Below are positions 1 to 10,480 of a stretch of DNA of 64,000 nt, piece after piece; the first letter of the stretch is position 1; each line of letters begins with the position of its first letter. This DNA comes from Corynebacterium meridianum. Its GTDB lineage: Bacteria > Actinomycetota > Actinomycetes > Mycobacteriales > Mycobacteriaceae. The notes under the pieces are model-generated. The model worked only from the letters and a program-made list of their open reading frames with translations. It did no database searches and was not told the origin of the DNA. The translations under genes and the position numbers were made by a program. The DNA lies in assembly GCF_016342265.1 (NCBI RefSeq), contig NZ_JAEIOS010000009.1:62001-126000 (forward strand), given 5' to 3'.

Positions 1-1307
1 AGCAGGTGCGGGGTCATGCCGTCGCGCCCGGCGCTGCGCAACCGGTCGCGCTGTTCGACGCCGAAGCGGTGCTGCTCGTCCACGACGACCAGGCCCAGAT
101 CGAAGAACTCGACTCCGTCCTGGATCAAGGCATGGGTGCCGACGACGATGTCCGTCTGTCCGGACACGGTGTCGAGCAGGGCCTGTCGGCGCCGTGCGAC
201 GGTCATCGACCCGGTCAGAACCGTCACCGTCGCCGGCACACCGGCAGCCATGAGGCTCGCCGTGATGCTGCGGGCGTGCTGGACGGCGAGCACCTCGGTG
301 GGGGCGAGGAGAGCGCACTGCCTGCCGGAGTCGATGGCCTGGAGCATGGCGAGCAGCGCGACGATCGTCTTGCCGGAGCCGACCTCCCCCTGAAGCAGCC
401 TGCTCATCGGCTGCCGTTCGGCGAGTTCCCGGGAGATCTCCTCGTTGACCTCCCGCTGCCCGGCGGTGAGGGGGAACGGGAGGTTCGCGAGCATCGTCGC
501 CTTCTGCCCGTCCGTGAGGTCCGGGCAACCGGGTGCGATGCGGGTGGCGGCATCGGCGCGGCGCAGCGCCATGACGAGCGCCAACGACAGTGCCTCGTTG
601 TACTTCAGACGCTCGATGAACGGCTCGGGTCCGCGGGCGTCGGGTTGGTGGATGCCCCGGATCGCCTCGTCGAACCCGACCAAGCCGTCGGGCACCACAT
701 CGAGTGGTTCGGGTATCTCGGACGTCTGGGTGAGCACGACGTTCACAGCGCCGAGCAGCGCCCAACTGGTGACCCCTTTCTTACCCGGGTAGACGGCGAG
801 GTACTCGAGCTGGGAAAGCAGCTCCTCGAGTTCCTCCGGGGATCCGAAGTCACCGAGGGTACGCAGCGATCCCGTGGCGAACTGTCTCCGCCCGGGTTCG
901 GGAAGGATGACGTACGCGGGGTGGGAGATCTCCGCCTGACCCCGGTAGATACGGAGCTTCCCGGAAAACATCGCCCGGACACCGGCCTTGAGTTGTCTCG
1001 CCGGGAGTCTGGCCTGGAAGAAGGTCGCGGACAGGGTGCCTGTGCCGTCACTGATCGTGATACGGTGCATCTGCTTCCCGGTGGACGTGTGGCCGGTCCT
1101 GGCCGAGATCACCGTACCGACGCAGGTGACCGTGTCTCCCGGCTCCGCGGCATCGACGTTGACCCCGGCACCGTGGTGCGACCAGGCGCGCGGAAAGTGC
1201 AGGAGAAGCTCGTCGACGGTGATGTACCCGAATGCCTTCTCCAGTGCGGCGGCGTTCTTCTTCGGGATCAGATCGTCGATTCTCCGGGTGTCTCGCCAAC
1301 CGAGCAT
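1..1307 (-). CDS. recG: ATP-dependent DNA helicase RecG (N-terminal part, cut by window edge)
   Basis: RecG remodels stalled replication forks and Holliday junctions. About 435 residues are visible; the rest lies left of the window. The start ATG at 1305-1307 gives MLGWRDTRRIDDLIPKKNAA. Next come an OB-fold wedge domain (around residues 50-130, with VGTVISARTG and RITISDGTGTL) and the helicase core, with Walker A GEVGSGKT near residue 306 and the DEQH box in VVVDEQHRFGVEQRDR near residue 404. The gene follows the DAK2-type kinase gene on the same strand with only 5 bases between stop and start, so the two are probably cotranscribed. This neighbour order is conserved in mycobacteria (Rv2973c-Rv2975c region). 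No frame disruption is seen in the visible part. Confidence 0.95.
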   Translation of the reverse strand, partial: MLGWRDTRRIDDLIPKKNAAALEKAFGYITVDELLLHFPRAWSHHGAGVNVDAAEPGDTVTCVGTVISARTGHTSTGKQMHRITISDGTGTLSATFFQARLPARQLKAGVRAMFSGKLRIYRGQAEISHPAYVILPEPGRRQFATGSLRTLGDFGSPEELEELLSQLEYLAVYPGKKGVTSWALLGAVNVVLTQTSEIPEPLDVVPDGLVGFDEAIRGIHQPDARGPEPFIERLKYNEALSLALVMALRRADAATRIAPGCPDLTDGQKATMLANLPFPLTAGQREVNEEISRELAERQPMSRLLQGEVGSGKTIVALLAMLQAIDSGRQCALLAPTEVLAVQHARSITASLMAAGVPATVTVLTGSMTVARRRQALLDTVSGQTDIVVGTHALIQDGVEFFDLGLVVVDEQHRFGVEQRDRLRSAGRDGMTPHL

Positions 1308-1312
1308 GGGTG

Positions 1313-2977
1313 CTACTCCACCCCGATCTCGGCGAGATGCGCGAGCCCCTCGGCCGGATAGACCATCACCTCGATCTCGGCACCGCGCTCCACCGCGCTG
1401 TTGACACCGGGTAGCTGATCGGTGAACCTGGCGAGATCGATCTCTGCCGCGGCTTCGTCGGTGAGGAGCAGCGTGACCAGTTCTCCACCCCGTCCGAGCA
1501 ACCGGGTGCAGGCCTGTTCGAGTGCGGTCTGGAGATCATCGGCGACGAGGAGAACTCCGGTACCGCTGGTGACGAGAATGTCCCCACGGGAACACGGGCC
1601 GGCCAGGGTGAGCGCGGCTTTCTCCGCTCGTTGCAGGATGGCGGTACGCATGGAGCCCGCAGCCTCCGCCATGGCGTAGGAATCAACCGCCACGGGTTGC
1701 TCCGGATCGTGGACCGCGAGCGCGGCGATGCCGCTGACGAGCCGCGCGGTGGGCAGGATCGTCATGGTGCGGTCCGCGGCATGGGCGGCGAGTTCCGCCG
1801 ACACCATCTCCCTGCGGGTGAGCAGGCCGTTCGGGAGCAGAATGACCTCGCCGATACCGCGGCTGCGCAGTTCCGCGAGAATCCTGGAGACCGTGTCGGT
1901 GGCGTCGTCACCGGGTGAACCCGGGGTGATGACTATCGCACCGGCCTGCCGGTACAGTTCCGCGAGCGGGCCGTCGGGTGCGAGTGCCATGACCGCACGG
2001 TGGAGGGTTTCAACCTGTGGACTCTCCGGCAGCACCTCCAGACGGAGATCGCTCACCTCACCTGCCCGGTACAGCTCCTCGATCACGGGACCGGGAACGC
2101 TGCTGTGGATGTGGACGGTGGCGGCACGGGCGGGACCGTCCGGATCGGTGTCGGCGGGTGCGAGGATGAGGCTGTCGCCCATCTCCGCCAAGGTCGCGCG
2201 GAGCGACCCGAGGGTGTTCCCGCCGCTCAACCGGATGAAACACATGATCTCGAGCTCCCGGTGCCGTCCGTGCCGACCGTCGCAGACGGCGTTGTCGACC
2301 GTGACGGGGTGGGCCGAAAGAGGGGCACCAAAGGAATCGATCACGCCATCCTCTCTGGCGATTCCCTCGATCTCATCGAGCAGCGACTGGAGCAGAACGA
2401 CGAGTCCCGCTCCACCGGCGTCCACGACACCCGCCGACCGGAGCACCTCCAGTTGGGAGGGGGTCTTCATCAGGGCGGTGCGGGCCGCGTCCACGGCGGC
2501 GACGGCCGTCTCCCGGAGGCCCCGCCCGGCCTGCGCCGCGGCGACGGCGGTTGCCCGGAGGACGGTCACGACGGTGCCCTCTACCGGTTCCGTGATGGCG
2601 CGGTCGACCAGGCGCACGGCAATTGCGAGGGAGTTCTTCAGGCACTCCCCGTCAATGTTCCCGCTCGCGGCGGCCTGGGCGATACCGCTGATGACCTGGC
2701 TGAGCACCACACCCGAGTTGCCCCGGGCGCCGCGCACGGATCCTGCGGCCAGCGCGGCTGCGACGGCGTGCGCGCTCTCCTTCTCAACCTCGTCAAGCCT
2801 GGTGGCCTCGGCGAGTGCGGCCTCCATCGTGAAGGTCATGTTCGATCCCGTGTCCGCATCCGGGACGGGAAAGACATTCAGCCCGTTGATCTCCTCCCTG
2901 CGGGTGGACAGCGCCTCCACCGCCCGTTCCGCCCACGAAAGGAGGGCGGTTCCGTCGAGGGATACGTCTGGGGCCAT
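1313..2977 (-). CDS. DAK2/DhaL-domain protein (YloV/FakA-like kinase family)
   Basis: The 554-residue product begins MAPDVSLDGTALLSW. The N-terminal third is a DhaL (DAK2) nucleotide-binding domain with the metal-binding PVPDADTGSNM motif at residues 37-47, followed by the FakA-type C-terminal region. In Firmicutes the family member FakA phosphorylates fatty acids held by the carrier FakB. No FakB/DegV gene is visible here, so the substrate in this organism is not established. I chose the ATG at 2975-2977 because the DhaL domain starts there; the frame stays open further upstream to 3163 but would cover the end of ung. It lies directly upstream of recG and 11 bases downstream of ung on the same strand, forming a thiL-ung-fakA-recG unit. 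Confidence 0.88.
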   Translation of the reverse strand: MAPDVSLDGTALLSWAERAVEALSTRREEINGLNVFPVPDADTGSNMTFTMEAALAEATRLDEVEKESAHAVAAALAAGSVRGARGNSGVVLSQVISGIAQAAASGNIDGECLKNSLAIAVRLVDRAITEPVEGTVVTVLRATAVAAAQAGRGLRETAVAAVDAARTALMKTPSQLEVLRSAGVVDAGGAGLVVLLQSLLDEIEGIAREDGVIDSFGAPLSAHPVTVDNAVCDGRHGRHRELEIMCFIRLSGGNTLGSLRATLAEMGDSLILAPADTDPDGPARAATVHIHSSVPGPVIEELYRAGEVSDLRLEVLPESPQVETLHRAVMALAPDGPLAELYRQAGAIVITPGSPGDDATDTVSRILAELRSRGIGEVILLPNGLLTRREMVSAELAAHAADRTMTILPTARLVSGIAALAVHDPEQPVAVDSYAMAEAAGSMRTAILQRAEKAALTLAGPCSRGDILVTSGTGVLLVADDLQTALEQACTRLLGRGGELVTLLLTDEAAAEIDLARFTDQLPGVNSAVERGAEIEVMVYPAEGLAHLAEIGVE

Positions 2978-2988
2978 GGTCGACAAGT

Positions 2989-3693
2989 CTACAGACGCCA
3001 GTCCACGGGCTGCGCACCCTGGGAGGTGAGGATCTCGTTGGCACGGCTGAATGGACGGGATCCGAAGAATCCCCGGTGTGCGGAGAGCGGGGACGGGTGC
3101 GGGGAGCAGATGCACGGCGTGTCGCCGAGGAACCGCTGCGTGTTCTGGGCGTCGCGACCCCACAGGATCGCGACGAGTGGCCGGTTCCGCTCGGCGAGTG
3201 CGGTGATCGCCGCTTCGGTGATCTCCTCCCAGCCCTTCCCGCGGTGGGACGCCGCAGCACCGGGACGCACCGTGAGAACCCGGTTGAACAGGGCGACACC
3301 CTGCTTCGACCAGGGGGTGAGGTCACCGTCGACCGGCATGGGGAATCCGAGGTCCTCGGAGTACTCCCGGAAGATGTTGGCCAGTGACTTGGGCAGGGGA
3401 CGGACCCCGGGTTGGGTGGAGAAGGACAGCCCCATCGCGTGTCCCTGTGTCGGATACGGATCCTGTCCGACGATGAGGACCTTGACCTCGTCGAAGGGAT
3501 AGGTGAATGCCCTCAGTACGTCGGTCCCGGCGGGGAGATAGCCGCGGCCCGCCGCGTTCTCCGCGCGGAGGAAGTCACCCATCCGGTGGATGGCCGGCGC
3601 CACCGGTTCAAGCACCCTCCGCCAGCCTTCCTCGACGGGGAGGGCCGTGGTGCGGTCCTCGGACATCTGCACGGGGTTGTCTGTGTCACTCAT
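2989..3693 (-). CDS. ung: Uracil-DNA glycosylase, family 1
   Basis: Removes uracil from DNA as the first step of base excision repair. The 234-residue protein has the water-activating loop [17 protein letters not shown] at about residues 76-92, with catalytic Asp78, the ILWGRDAQ strand, and the leucine intercalation loop with the second catalytic His in [19 protein letters not shown] near the C-terminus. The start at 3691-3693 is fixed by its ATGA overlap with the stop of thiL, which implies translational coupling. A longer upstream extension in the same frame would run into thiL and is not needed for the fold. Length is normal for the family. Confidence 0.96.
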   Translation of the reverse strand: MSDTDNPVQMSEDRTTALPVEEGWRRVLEPVAPAIHRMGDFLRAENAAGRGYLPAGTDVLRAFTYPFDEVKVLIVGQDPYPTQGHAMGLSFSTQPGVRPLPKSLANIFREYSEDLGFPMPVDGDLTPWSKQGVALFNRVLTVRPGAAASHRGKGWEEITEAAITALAERNRPLVAILWGRDAQNTQRFLGDTPCICSPHPSPLSAHRGFFGSRPFSRANEILTSQGAQPVDWRL

Positions 3694-4721
3694 GGTGTCT
3701 CCGAGTCTAGGATGCCGCCGCCCGACCCGGGAAAACTGTCCCAACCGGCGCTGTGGACGGGGGGCACCGAATCGACGGTGACGGTGGCACCTGCCCTGCG
3801 GCGGTGGACCGCTCCGATCACGCGGAACCCGCTGGGGGCGTCCTTCGATGTCGTGCCTATGAGGGTGTGGTCCTCTCCACCGGTGAGGACCCAGGTCCAG
3901 GGGTCGACTCCCAGGAGTTTCCCGGCTGCGGTGAGGAGTTCGTCGGGTGCGATGGCGAGGTCCGCCAGGTCGATGCCGACCTGGCTGCGCCGGGCGATGG
4001 TACCGAGGTCGGTGATGAGTCCGTCCGAGTTGTCGGTCATCGATGAAGCGCCGGCGGCCCGGGCGATGACTCCCCTGCCCGGATCGACGGTGGGGGCGAG
4101 GTGTGCGTCGACGAGACCGGAGAACTCCGCGGGCACCTGTTCCCGCCCGTACCTCTGCAGGAGCGCGAGTCCGGCCGCTGAATAGCCGATGCGTCCCGAG
4201 GCGACCACAGCCTGGCCCGGCCGGGCGGCATCCAGGGTGAGTGCGGGCAGGCTTCCGCCGAGATGACCGATGGCGCTGACGCTCACCACGACGTGCTCTC
4301 CCCCGGTGAGATCCCCTCCGGCGAGGTCGGCGCTGTAGGCGGAGACGCGGTCCCCGACTCCGCGGGCGAGTTCGGTGATGAAATCGACGGGGGTGTGCCC
4401 CGGTGTGGAGAGCGCGAGGACGACGGCCACGGGTCGGGCCCCCATCGCCTCGATGTCGGCGAAGTTCTGCACGACGGCCTTGTGCCCGATTTCGGCGGCC
4501 CGGGACCAGTCGAGACGGAAGTGCCGTCCCTCGACGAGCATGTCGGTGGTGACCACGGTCCGGGTGTTGGGGTTCGGCAGTGGGAGTACCGCCGCGTCGT
4601 CGCCGTTACGGTGGGAGGGGGCCGCGTCGAGGATCGCCCGGATCGTGGCGCGTTCCCCGATCTCGGCGACGGTCGGACCGGTGTATCGGGCGGGAAATTC
4701 GGTGGCCACGGCGTCGATCAC
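3690..4721 (-). CDS. thiL: Thiamine-monophosphate kinase
   Basis: Phosphorylates thiamine monophosphate to thiamine diphosphate, the active cofactor. The 343-residue protein shows the ThiL/PurM-like signatures [41 protein letters not shown] and the ATP/Mg-binding [10 protein letters not shown]. The start is GTG at 4719-4721 ([10 protein letters not shown]); a second in-frame GTG twelve bases later (4709) is also possible because no strong ribosome binding site decides between them. Its stop overlaps the ung start by four bases. The divergent DUF3515 gene begins 62 bases away, so the short intergenic stretch must hold both promoters. Confidence 0.94.
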   Translation of the reverse strand: MIDAVATEFPARYTGPTVAEIGERATIRAILDAAPSHRNGDDAAVLPLPNPNTRTVVTTDMLVEGRHFRLDWSRAAEIGHKAVVQNFADIEAMGARPVAVVLALSTPGHTPVDFITELARGVGDRVSAYSADLAGGDLTGGEHVVVSVSAIGHLGGSLPALTLDAARPGQAVVASGRIGYSAAGLALLQRYGREQVPAEFSGLVDAHLAPTVDPGRGVIARAAGASSMTDNSDGLITDLGTIARRSQVGIDLADLAIAPDELLTAAGKLLGVDPWTWVLTGGEDHTLIGTTSKDAPSGFRVIGAVHRRRAGATVTVDSVPPVHSAGWDSFPGSGGGILDSETP

Positions 4722-4783
4722 TCTTTTTCGGTGGAGGGGTACGGGCAGGAGTGCACATTACCCGGCGACTAGGATGGGGTTCC

Positions 4784-5755
4784 ATGACCACCGAGCATTC
4801 CACCCCATTTAAGCGCGTTCCGTTGTACATAGCCCTGGGGCTCTCAGTGGCACTGGTGATCGCCACCCTGATCGGGGCGAAGATCGTCTACCGGAAGGCT
4901 GCGTTGCAGCCCGTCTCCATGTCCACCATCGATTCCCCGGACGCGGACTCCCCGGGGTGCTCGCGGTTCCTCGACGCACTCCCCCGGGAACTCGCGGGGC
5001 ATCCCAGGGCCGAGCTCACCGACCCAGCTCCCGCGGGTGCGGCCGCGTGGCGGTCGAACTCCGTCAGCAGGATCACCCTGCGGTGCGGTGTCTCGCTCCC
5101 ACTGCAGTACACGACGCTGTCCGAGACGACGGACGTCGACGGTACGGACTGGATCCGGGTGGACGACGCGACCACGGGTTCGAGTCTCCGGACGTGGTTC
5201 GCCGTGAACCGGACTCCGGTGGTGGCTGTGACGGCCGATGACCGAGCGCTGGATGGCGCCGGGGCCCCGGTGGCGGAACTCTCCGGAGCGCTCGACACCC
5301 TGGACCGCACCGACCCCGCCCCCGCTCCGGCCCCGCTCTCCGAACTCGGGCGGGGAACCTCCGATCAGGGCTGCGACAAGCTGCTCCCCTCTCTGCCGGA
5401 GAAACTCAGCGGTGCCGCCGGGTACATCCGTATCGAGGACGACCGGATCAGTGCAGCCGGTCTGCCCGCCGGTTCGGCTGCGTGGACCGCACCCGGTGCG
5501 GAACCCGTCGTCCTCCGGTGCGGGGTCGCCGAGGCCCCTTCCTACGAACCCGGCGTTCAGGTGCAGCAGGTCAACGACATCGCCTGGTACCGGGACACCA
5601 CGCTCGCCAACGGCACCACCGCCGGAACCTGGTATGCACTGGGCCGGACGGCGAACGTCGCGGTGTCCATGCCGCAGGCGGCGGGGAACACCGCGATCGT
5701 CGGCCTCGGTGACGCGATCTCCCGGAACATCCCCGGGGCTCCCGGTGCCCGGTAG
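4784..5755 (+). CDS. DUF3515 family membrane-anchored protein
   Basis: A 323-residue protein of unknown function found next to thiL/ddl in mycolata (Rv2980-type position). The N-terminus has a short charged stretch followed by one hydrophobic anchor at residues 13-35. The exported part contains two similar halves, each with conserved cysteines (PGCSRFLDALPRELAG...LRCGVSLP and QGCDKLLPSLPEKLSG...LRCGVAEAP). That internal repeat suggests a duplicated extracytoplasmic domain with possible disulfides. I chose the ATG at 4784; an upstream extension of the frame lies antisense to thiL and lacks family resemblance. No lipobox is evident. Confidence 0.85.
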   Translation: MTTEHSTPFKRVPLYIALGLSVALVIATLIGAKIVYRKAALQPVSMSTIDSPDADSPGCSRFLDALPRELAGHPRAELTDPAPAGAAAWRSNSVSRITLRCGVSLPLQYTTLSETTDVDGTDWIRVDDATTGSSLRTWFAVNRTPVVAVTADDRALDGAGAPVAELSGALDTLDRTDPAPAPAPLSELGRGTSDQGCDKLLPSLPEKLSGAAGYIRIEDDRISAAGLPAGSAAWTAPGAEPVVLRCGVAEAPSYEPGVQVQQVNDIAWYRDTTLANGTTAGTWYALGRTANVAVSMPQAAGNTAIVGLGDAISRNIPGAPGAR

Positions 5756-5806
5756 CGGCGGTCCCTCCTGCTTCACCCGTCCCGATCAGTCCCAGGAAGG
5801 ACCACG

Positions 5807-6790
5807 ATGACCATCCTCCGCAGCGCGAAACCGGACCTGCCGGGTTTCGACCGCGTCGCCGGCGTGTACTCCGACCCGGACTGGTGCAGGTTAGTCGATT
5901 CGGAGGATCCCGCCGTGGAACCCGCGTATCTCTCCGACGGACAGGGTGCCTTCCTCGTTGCCCACCACTGCCCCACGGCGCGGCCACCACACCACCCCGC
6001 GGGTCTGGTCCTGGGTGGATGCACCGGCAGAGCCTCACGGCTCCTCCTCGATGACGGGGTGCCGGAGGCGCGGCTGTCAGCTCTGATTGATTCGGCGGTC
6101 GATCTGTTTCCACAGTCGCGTGGTGCCTGGACGTGGCCCTGCCTCAGCGGAGATGATTCCCGGCGCCTGATCCGCGCACTCGGCTACGACGCCTCCCATC
6201 TGCGTCTCGCCGGCGCGGACTGCACGGTATCCGTCTCCGACGGCGGTATCGAGGCGCACATCGCCGCGGCGCTCCAGTCCCGCGAGCGCCGCGAGGACGT
6301 TCGCGGAGAACTCGCCGCATTCGCCCGGGGGACGGTGCGGATCACCGCTGCCCCAGCCACGTCCGCTGACTGCCCCTCCCCCGCCGTTCTCGGCCCCCTG
6401 CTCGGATCGGTGCAGCGGGCCAACGGGTACTCCGTCACCGATGCACGGGCGATCGATCTGTTGGAACGCCGGCGCCGGTTCCTGGCCGATTCGTCGACGG
6501 TATTCACCGCCACGGAAGCCACCGGAGAGATAGTCGGATTCAGTGTGCTCCGGAAGGTCGGGGACGCGGCGACCGTAGACGTGGTGGGCCTCCGCGACCC
6601 GTCCCGGGACGCCGTCGCGGGTCCGCTCTACGCGCACCTCGCACTCTGGGAGCCGCTGGCGTGGTGCGCCGAACCGAACCGTGGCGTCGTGACACTGCAC
6701 CTCGGGATGCAGGCGTTCGAGGCGAAGACCAGGCGGGGCGCCGCGATGCGCTCCCTGTGGACCGTCACCGCACCCGCACGAAAGGACTAG
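5807..6790 (+). CDS. Uncharacterised acyltransferase-like protein (GNAT/FemAB-type, BioF2-like)
   Basis: A 327-residue cytosolic protein with a good ribosome binding site (AGGAAGGA) upstream of the ATG. There is no membrane segment. The C-terminal third, with VGFSVLRKVGDAATVDVVGL, and the final LHLGMQAFEAKTRRGA look like the acetyltransferase-fold proteins once annotated as peptidoglycan biosynthesis (BioF2-like/FemAB). That assignment rests on pattern resemblance, not on a recognised catalytic motif. It follows the DUF3515 gene by 51 bases on the same strand and probably shares its transcript, then meets ddl tail to tail. The substrate is unknown. Confidence 0.6.
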   Translation: MTILRSAKPDLPGFDRVAGVYSDPDWCRLVDSEDPAVEPAYLSDGQGAFLVAHHCPTARPPHHPAGLVLGGCTGRASRLLLDDGVPEARLSALIDSAVDLFPQSRGAWTWPCLSGDDSRRLIRALGYDASHLRLAGADCTVSVSDGGIEAHIAAALQSRERREDVRGELAAFARGTVRITAAPATSADCPSPAVLGPLLGSVQRANGYSVTDARAIDLLERRRRFLADSSTVFTATEATGEIVGFSVLRKVGDAATVDVVGLRDPSRDAVAGPLYAHLALWEPLAWCAEPNRGVVTLHLGMQAFEAKTRRGAAMRSLWTVTAPARKD

Positions 6791-6809
6791 CGGACTGACC
6801 GGGTGTCTG

Positions 6810-7943
6810 TCAGCGCAGCGCGCGGGCGACGAGAATGTCCAGCAGCTCGCCGTAGGCGACGCCGGACGCGGCGAGTACCTGCGGATACATGGAGATCGGG
6901 GTGAACCCGGGAAGCGTGTTCACCTCGTTGATCACCGGACCGGACGGTGTGGCGAAGAAATCGACCCGGGCGAGCCCGTCTGCGTTGACGGCGCGGAACG
7001 CGGCGACGGCCATCCGGCGGATCTCCTCCGTCGTCGGCTCATCCAGTGGAGCCGGGATCTGCGGGGTGACGGCGTCATCGAGGTACTTCGTGTCGAAGCC
7101 GTAGAATCCCTCGTCTCCGGAATCGGTGCCCTGGAGTTGCGCCGGGACCGAGGCGAACAGCCGACCGTCCGGGTACTGCAGGACACCGACCTCGACCTCG
7201 GGGCCGGTGATCTGGGATTCGACGATGACCTTGTCGTCCTCGGAGAACGCGGTGTCGAGGGCGGCCGGGAAGTCCGACCAGTCGGTCACCCGGGACACTC
7301 CGATGGAGGATCCGCCCTGCGCGGGTTTCACGAAGACGGGCAGACCCAGGCGTTCGCGCTCGGCGGAGTCGAGGTCCCTGTGCTCCCGGAGGATGATCTC
7401 CGGGGCGACCGCGAGACCCGCCGCCGCGAGCAGCTTCTTCGTGTACTCCTTGTCCATGCAGCACGCTGACGCCAGGACGCCGCAGCCCACGTACGGCACT
7501 CCGGAGAGCTCGAACATCCCCTGGACGGTGCCGTCCTCGCCGAACCGGCCGTGCAATGCGGGGAAAACCACGTCCACCTCGGCGTGCACCTGCCCGGCAC
7601 GGGCCCCGTCCAGCACGATGAGCCTTCCCCGGGAGTCCGGATCGAGGGAGAGCCGGAGGCGCTCGCGGAGCCGCACCTCCGGCAGGGTGCGCCCGGAAAT
7701 TGTGAGCGCCCGGGGATCGGGTTCACCGACGGTCCACACGCCCTCGCGCGTTATTCCGACCGGTACGATCTCGTAGCGCTCGGGGTCGAGGTGGGACATG
7801 ATCGCGCCGCCGGTCACACATGACACGGAGTGCTCGGAGCTGCGGCCCCCGTAGACGACCGCGACGCGGATGCGGCGGTCGGATCCGGGGGTGCCCCCTA
7901 CTGGGGCGGTACTGGGTTCAACGGGTGAAGTCACGACCGTCAT
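6810..7943 (-). CDS. ddl: D-alanine--D-alanine ligase
   Basis: Joins two D-alanines with ATP to make the dipeptide end of peptidoglycan stem peptides. The 377-residue ATP-grasp enzyme shows VAVVYGGRSSEHSVSC near the N-terminus, FPALHGRFGEDGTVQG, VFVKPAQGGSSIGVSRV in the ATP-binding loop, and the metal-binding C-terminal FINEVNTLPGF-type signature (here VINEVNTLPGFTPISMYP). The start ATG at 7941-7943 is followed by a 25-residue non-conserved lead-in; a GTG at 7934 is an alternative. It lies 36 bases downstream of gpsA in the same orientation, as in other Corynebacterium genomes. Confidence 0.96.
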   Translation of the reverse strand: MTVVTSPVEPSTAPVGGTPGSDRRIRVAVVYGGRSSEHSVSCVTGGAIMSHLDPERYEIVPVGITREGVWTVGEPDPRALTISGRTLPEVRLRERLRLSLDPDSRGRLIVLDGARAGQVHAEVDVVFPALHGRFGEDGTVQGMFELSGVPYVGCGVLASACCMDKEYTKKLLAAAGLAVAPEIILREHRDLDSAERERLGLPVFVKPAQGGSSIGVSRVTDWSDFPAALDTAFSEDDKVIVESQITGPEVEVGVLQYPDGRLFASVPAQLQGTDSGDEGFYGFDTKYLDDAVTPQIPAPLDEPTTEEIRRMAVAAFRAVNADGLARVDFFATPSGPVINEVNTLPGFTPISMYPQVLAASGVAYGELLDILVARALR

Positions 7944-7979
7944 CGTACCGAGCGTCCCCGCCAGGTGTCCTGTCCCGTA

Positions 7980-8978
7980 CTATTCCGCCTTCTTCGAGCG
8001 CCCCATGAGCGCCCGGATCATCGTGTCCACGTCCATTCCGCCGTGACACACTCCGACGACGGCCTGGGTGATCGGCATCTCGACGCCATGTTCTCGGGCG
8101 AGCTGCCAGACGGACTGAGACGAGATGACGCCCTCCGCGACCTGGCCGTGGGTCGCCCGGGCCGCGTCCTCGAGAGAATCTCCGCGGCCGAGGCATTTTC
8201 CGAAGGACCGGTTCCGGGAGAGGGGCGATGAGCAGGTCGCGATGAGGTCGCCGATGCCGGCGAGACCCGCGAAGGTGCGGGCGTCGGCCCCGAGGGCCTC
8301 CCCGAGTCGGGAGATCTCCGCCAGCCCCCGGGTCATCAGCGACGCCAGGGAGTTCTCCCCCAGCCCCTTGCCGGTCGCCATACCGCAGGCCAGCGCGATG
8401 ACGTTCTTGCACGCGCCGCCGATCTCACAGCCGATCACGTCGTCGTTGGTGTACGGGCGGAAGTAGGGTGCCGCGAGTGCCGCCTGGACCGCTTTCGCCC
8501 GCTTCTCGTCGGTGCACGCTATGACCGTCGCCGCGGGTTGTTCCAGGGCGATCTCGCGGGCGAGGTTCGGCCCGGACAGGACCGCGATACGGTCCGGATC
8601 AACCCCGGCCACCTCGGCGATCACCTCCGTCATCCGGAGGTGGGTGCCCCGCTCGATGCCCTTGGCCAGGCTCAGGAGGGTCGCGTCCTCCGGAATGAGG
8701 TCCCGCCATTCGGACAGGTTCTCCCGGAGCGTCTGACTTGGGACCGCGAGGACGACGATGTCGGCGTCCTGCAGCGCCTTCGCTGGCTCGGATGTCGCCC
8801 GGATCTCCCGGGGGAGAACCAGCCCGGGTAGGTAGTCGGTGTTCTCGCGGCTGATCTGGATGGTGCGGGCGACCTCGCTGCGGCGGGCCCAGAGTGTGAC
8901 CGCGCTCCCGGCGTCGGCGAAGACCTTGGCGAGGGTGGTGCCCCACGAACCGGCACCCATGACTGCGACTCTGACCAT
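7980..8978 (-). CDS. gpsA: Glycerol-3-phosphate dehydrogenase [NAD(P)+]
   Basis: Reduces dihydroxyacetone phosphate to sn-glycerol-3-phosphate for phospholipid synthesis. The 332-residue protein begins [20 protein letters not shown], with the Rossmann GAGSWG at residues 8-13. It also has [11 protein letters not shown], the [10 protein letters not shown] stretch, and the catalytic lysine in [17 protein letters not shown]. The ATG at 8976-8978 puts the Rossmann motif at the usual distance from the start; the open frame extends further upstream without family character. It is the last backbone gene before a 1.5-kb AT-richer, gene-poor stretch. Confidence 0.96.
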   Translation of the reverse strand: MVRVAVMGAGSWGTTLAKVFADAGSAVTLWARRSEVARTIQISRENTDYLPGLVLPREIRATSEPAKALQDADIVVLAVPSQTLRENLSEWRDLIPEDATLLSLAKGIERGTHLRMTEVIAEVAGVDPDRIAVLSGPNLAREIALEQPAATVIACTDEKRAKAVQAALAAPYFRPYTNDDVIGCEIGGACKNVIALACGMATGKGLGENSLASLMTRGLAEISRLGEALGADARTFAGLAGIGDLIATCSSPLSRNRSFGKCLGRGDSLEDAARATHGQVAEGVISSQSVWQLAREHGVEMPITQAVVGVCHGGMDVDTMIRALMGRSKKAE

Positions 8979-10480
8979 GATCGTTCTCCTCGTCCTCGGT
9001 GTCCGGTGCGGCGGACCCCTCCGCCGGCGGTTCCCAGAAAACACTCACCCGATTCTAACGCGTGCGGTCGCTTCGCCACCGTGGGGACATCCGGGAGTCC
9101 TTCTGCGGACGGCACGTGGTTTTCGCTTTGCGGCAGGGAACTGACCTGGTCCGACGATCGCATGACCTAATTCGCACCGATGCTACAGCCGGAGGTACGG
9201 ATTTCGTCGGAACGGATAGAGCACACCAAGAGGGTAGCGGGGGACTGAAAATTCCGCCGATGAGCCCGTCTGTGGGAACGCCCCCACCACCAATCGTTGC
9301 AGTTGTTCTCGGTTTCACGATTAAGTAAGTCCCTATAAATTGAGCCGAGCCAGGGTTAAGGTTAGAACAACGAAGGGGCTGAGCCTCTCTGAAGCATGAA
9401 CATCCCGGTTCGGTCCGAAACCCCACCGGCCCGAGAATGAAACCCGAAGAAAAACGTGTCACCCGAGACCATTTTCAATGGAACGCACTCCAGGATCAAC
9501 TGTCTCACCCGGCGGATTCTCTCGCCCCCCGAATGCAGGCACTGACCGGTCAGAAGGTTTGCAGGCACCATCGAGAACCCCACAGAACAACCAGAATTCG
9601 TCCCCGACAGAACACCTCCTCGGCGCACAGCGCCCGGAAGAGCGGCTGACCCATGGAACTCCCCCACACAGATCGGGAAGTGACCGAGTTGACCGTCTTC
9701 AGCTCCGGCGGAGCGGCTTAGATGAATCCCGATCTTGCCCGCCTGGCGCGGACGAACAATGCTCAACGGGTTAATTCGACCAAAAATCAAGTAACATTTC
9801 CGTACGAGAAATTGCTCGAAAAGGTTCCGGATCACCATGATGTCATTTTGCTCCCAATACAGCGCGGAGAGCAGAACCGTACGCAACGGGAAAATCTGAC
9901 CACCACATGGGGCCCACATTGGGCTTCGCGAGATCGGGAGGGAATACAGCCCCCCCATCAGAGGAAGGCACTACGCACCGTAAGGTTGCGTGCCACCAAC
10001 GACAGTATAGAATCAATGGCGCCGCCGTTTTGAATGCGGCGTTACATGCACATGCAGCTGCAGCGACTGAGGTGGCCAACGTTATCCACGTCGTACCCGG
10101 AGTGATCAGGTACCAGTTCCCCGTGACGGCGACTCCCTCCAAAGTCTGATGCGAACCCCAAAAACCGGCGGTCAAATTGTTCTGGCGCACCTCGAGTTCT
10201 TCTGGCACATCTGGAAATCAAAACGCTCAAGGGCCTGAACTTGCCGGACCTATCCCGCAGATCCCGAATGTAGGACGGAGGGACTGCATCGACGATTTCT
10301 CGCCGTTCCCCAAAGATGCAGACCTAAGAACTCTCGGAGAAATTGGCAACATGTCATCACCTCAAACAATATCTCAAGACGTCATAAGAAACTCGACCCT
10401 CATCACCCCATGGACGTTTCGATCACCAATTAAAGATGAATACAGAATCGATAAGGCTGCGAAGACACGGGTGACATGTG
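8979..10480. other. Gene-poor, AT-richer stretch upstream of the SdpB-like gene
   Basis: About 1.5 kb between gpsA and the SdpB-like gene has no coding sequence I can identify. Several open frames of 60-200 codons exist on both strands, but none shows a recognisable family, a consistent codon pattern or a good start. Base composition falls clearly below the neighbouring housekeeping genes from about 9.2 kb onward. One plus-strand frame (codons from 9841 to 10488, with a single TGA at 10147-10149) runs into the start of the SdpB-like gene and is discussed as a finding. The stretch reads as acquired and partly decayed DNA. Confidence 0.6.

Noticed and set aside
9362..9958. A 198-codon minus-strand frame in the gap after gpsA.
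   Set aside because: No recognisable family, biased start or ribosome binding site; composition is mixed. It could be a decayed gene, but I cannot support it.
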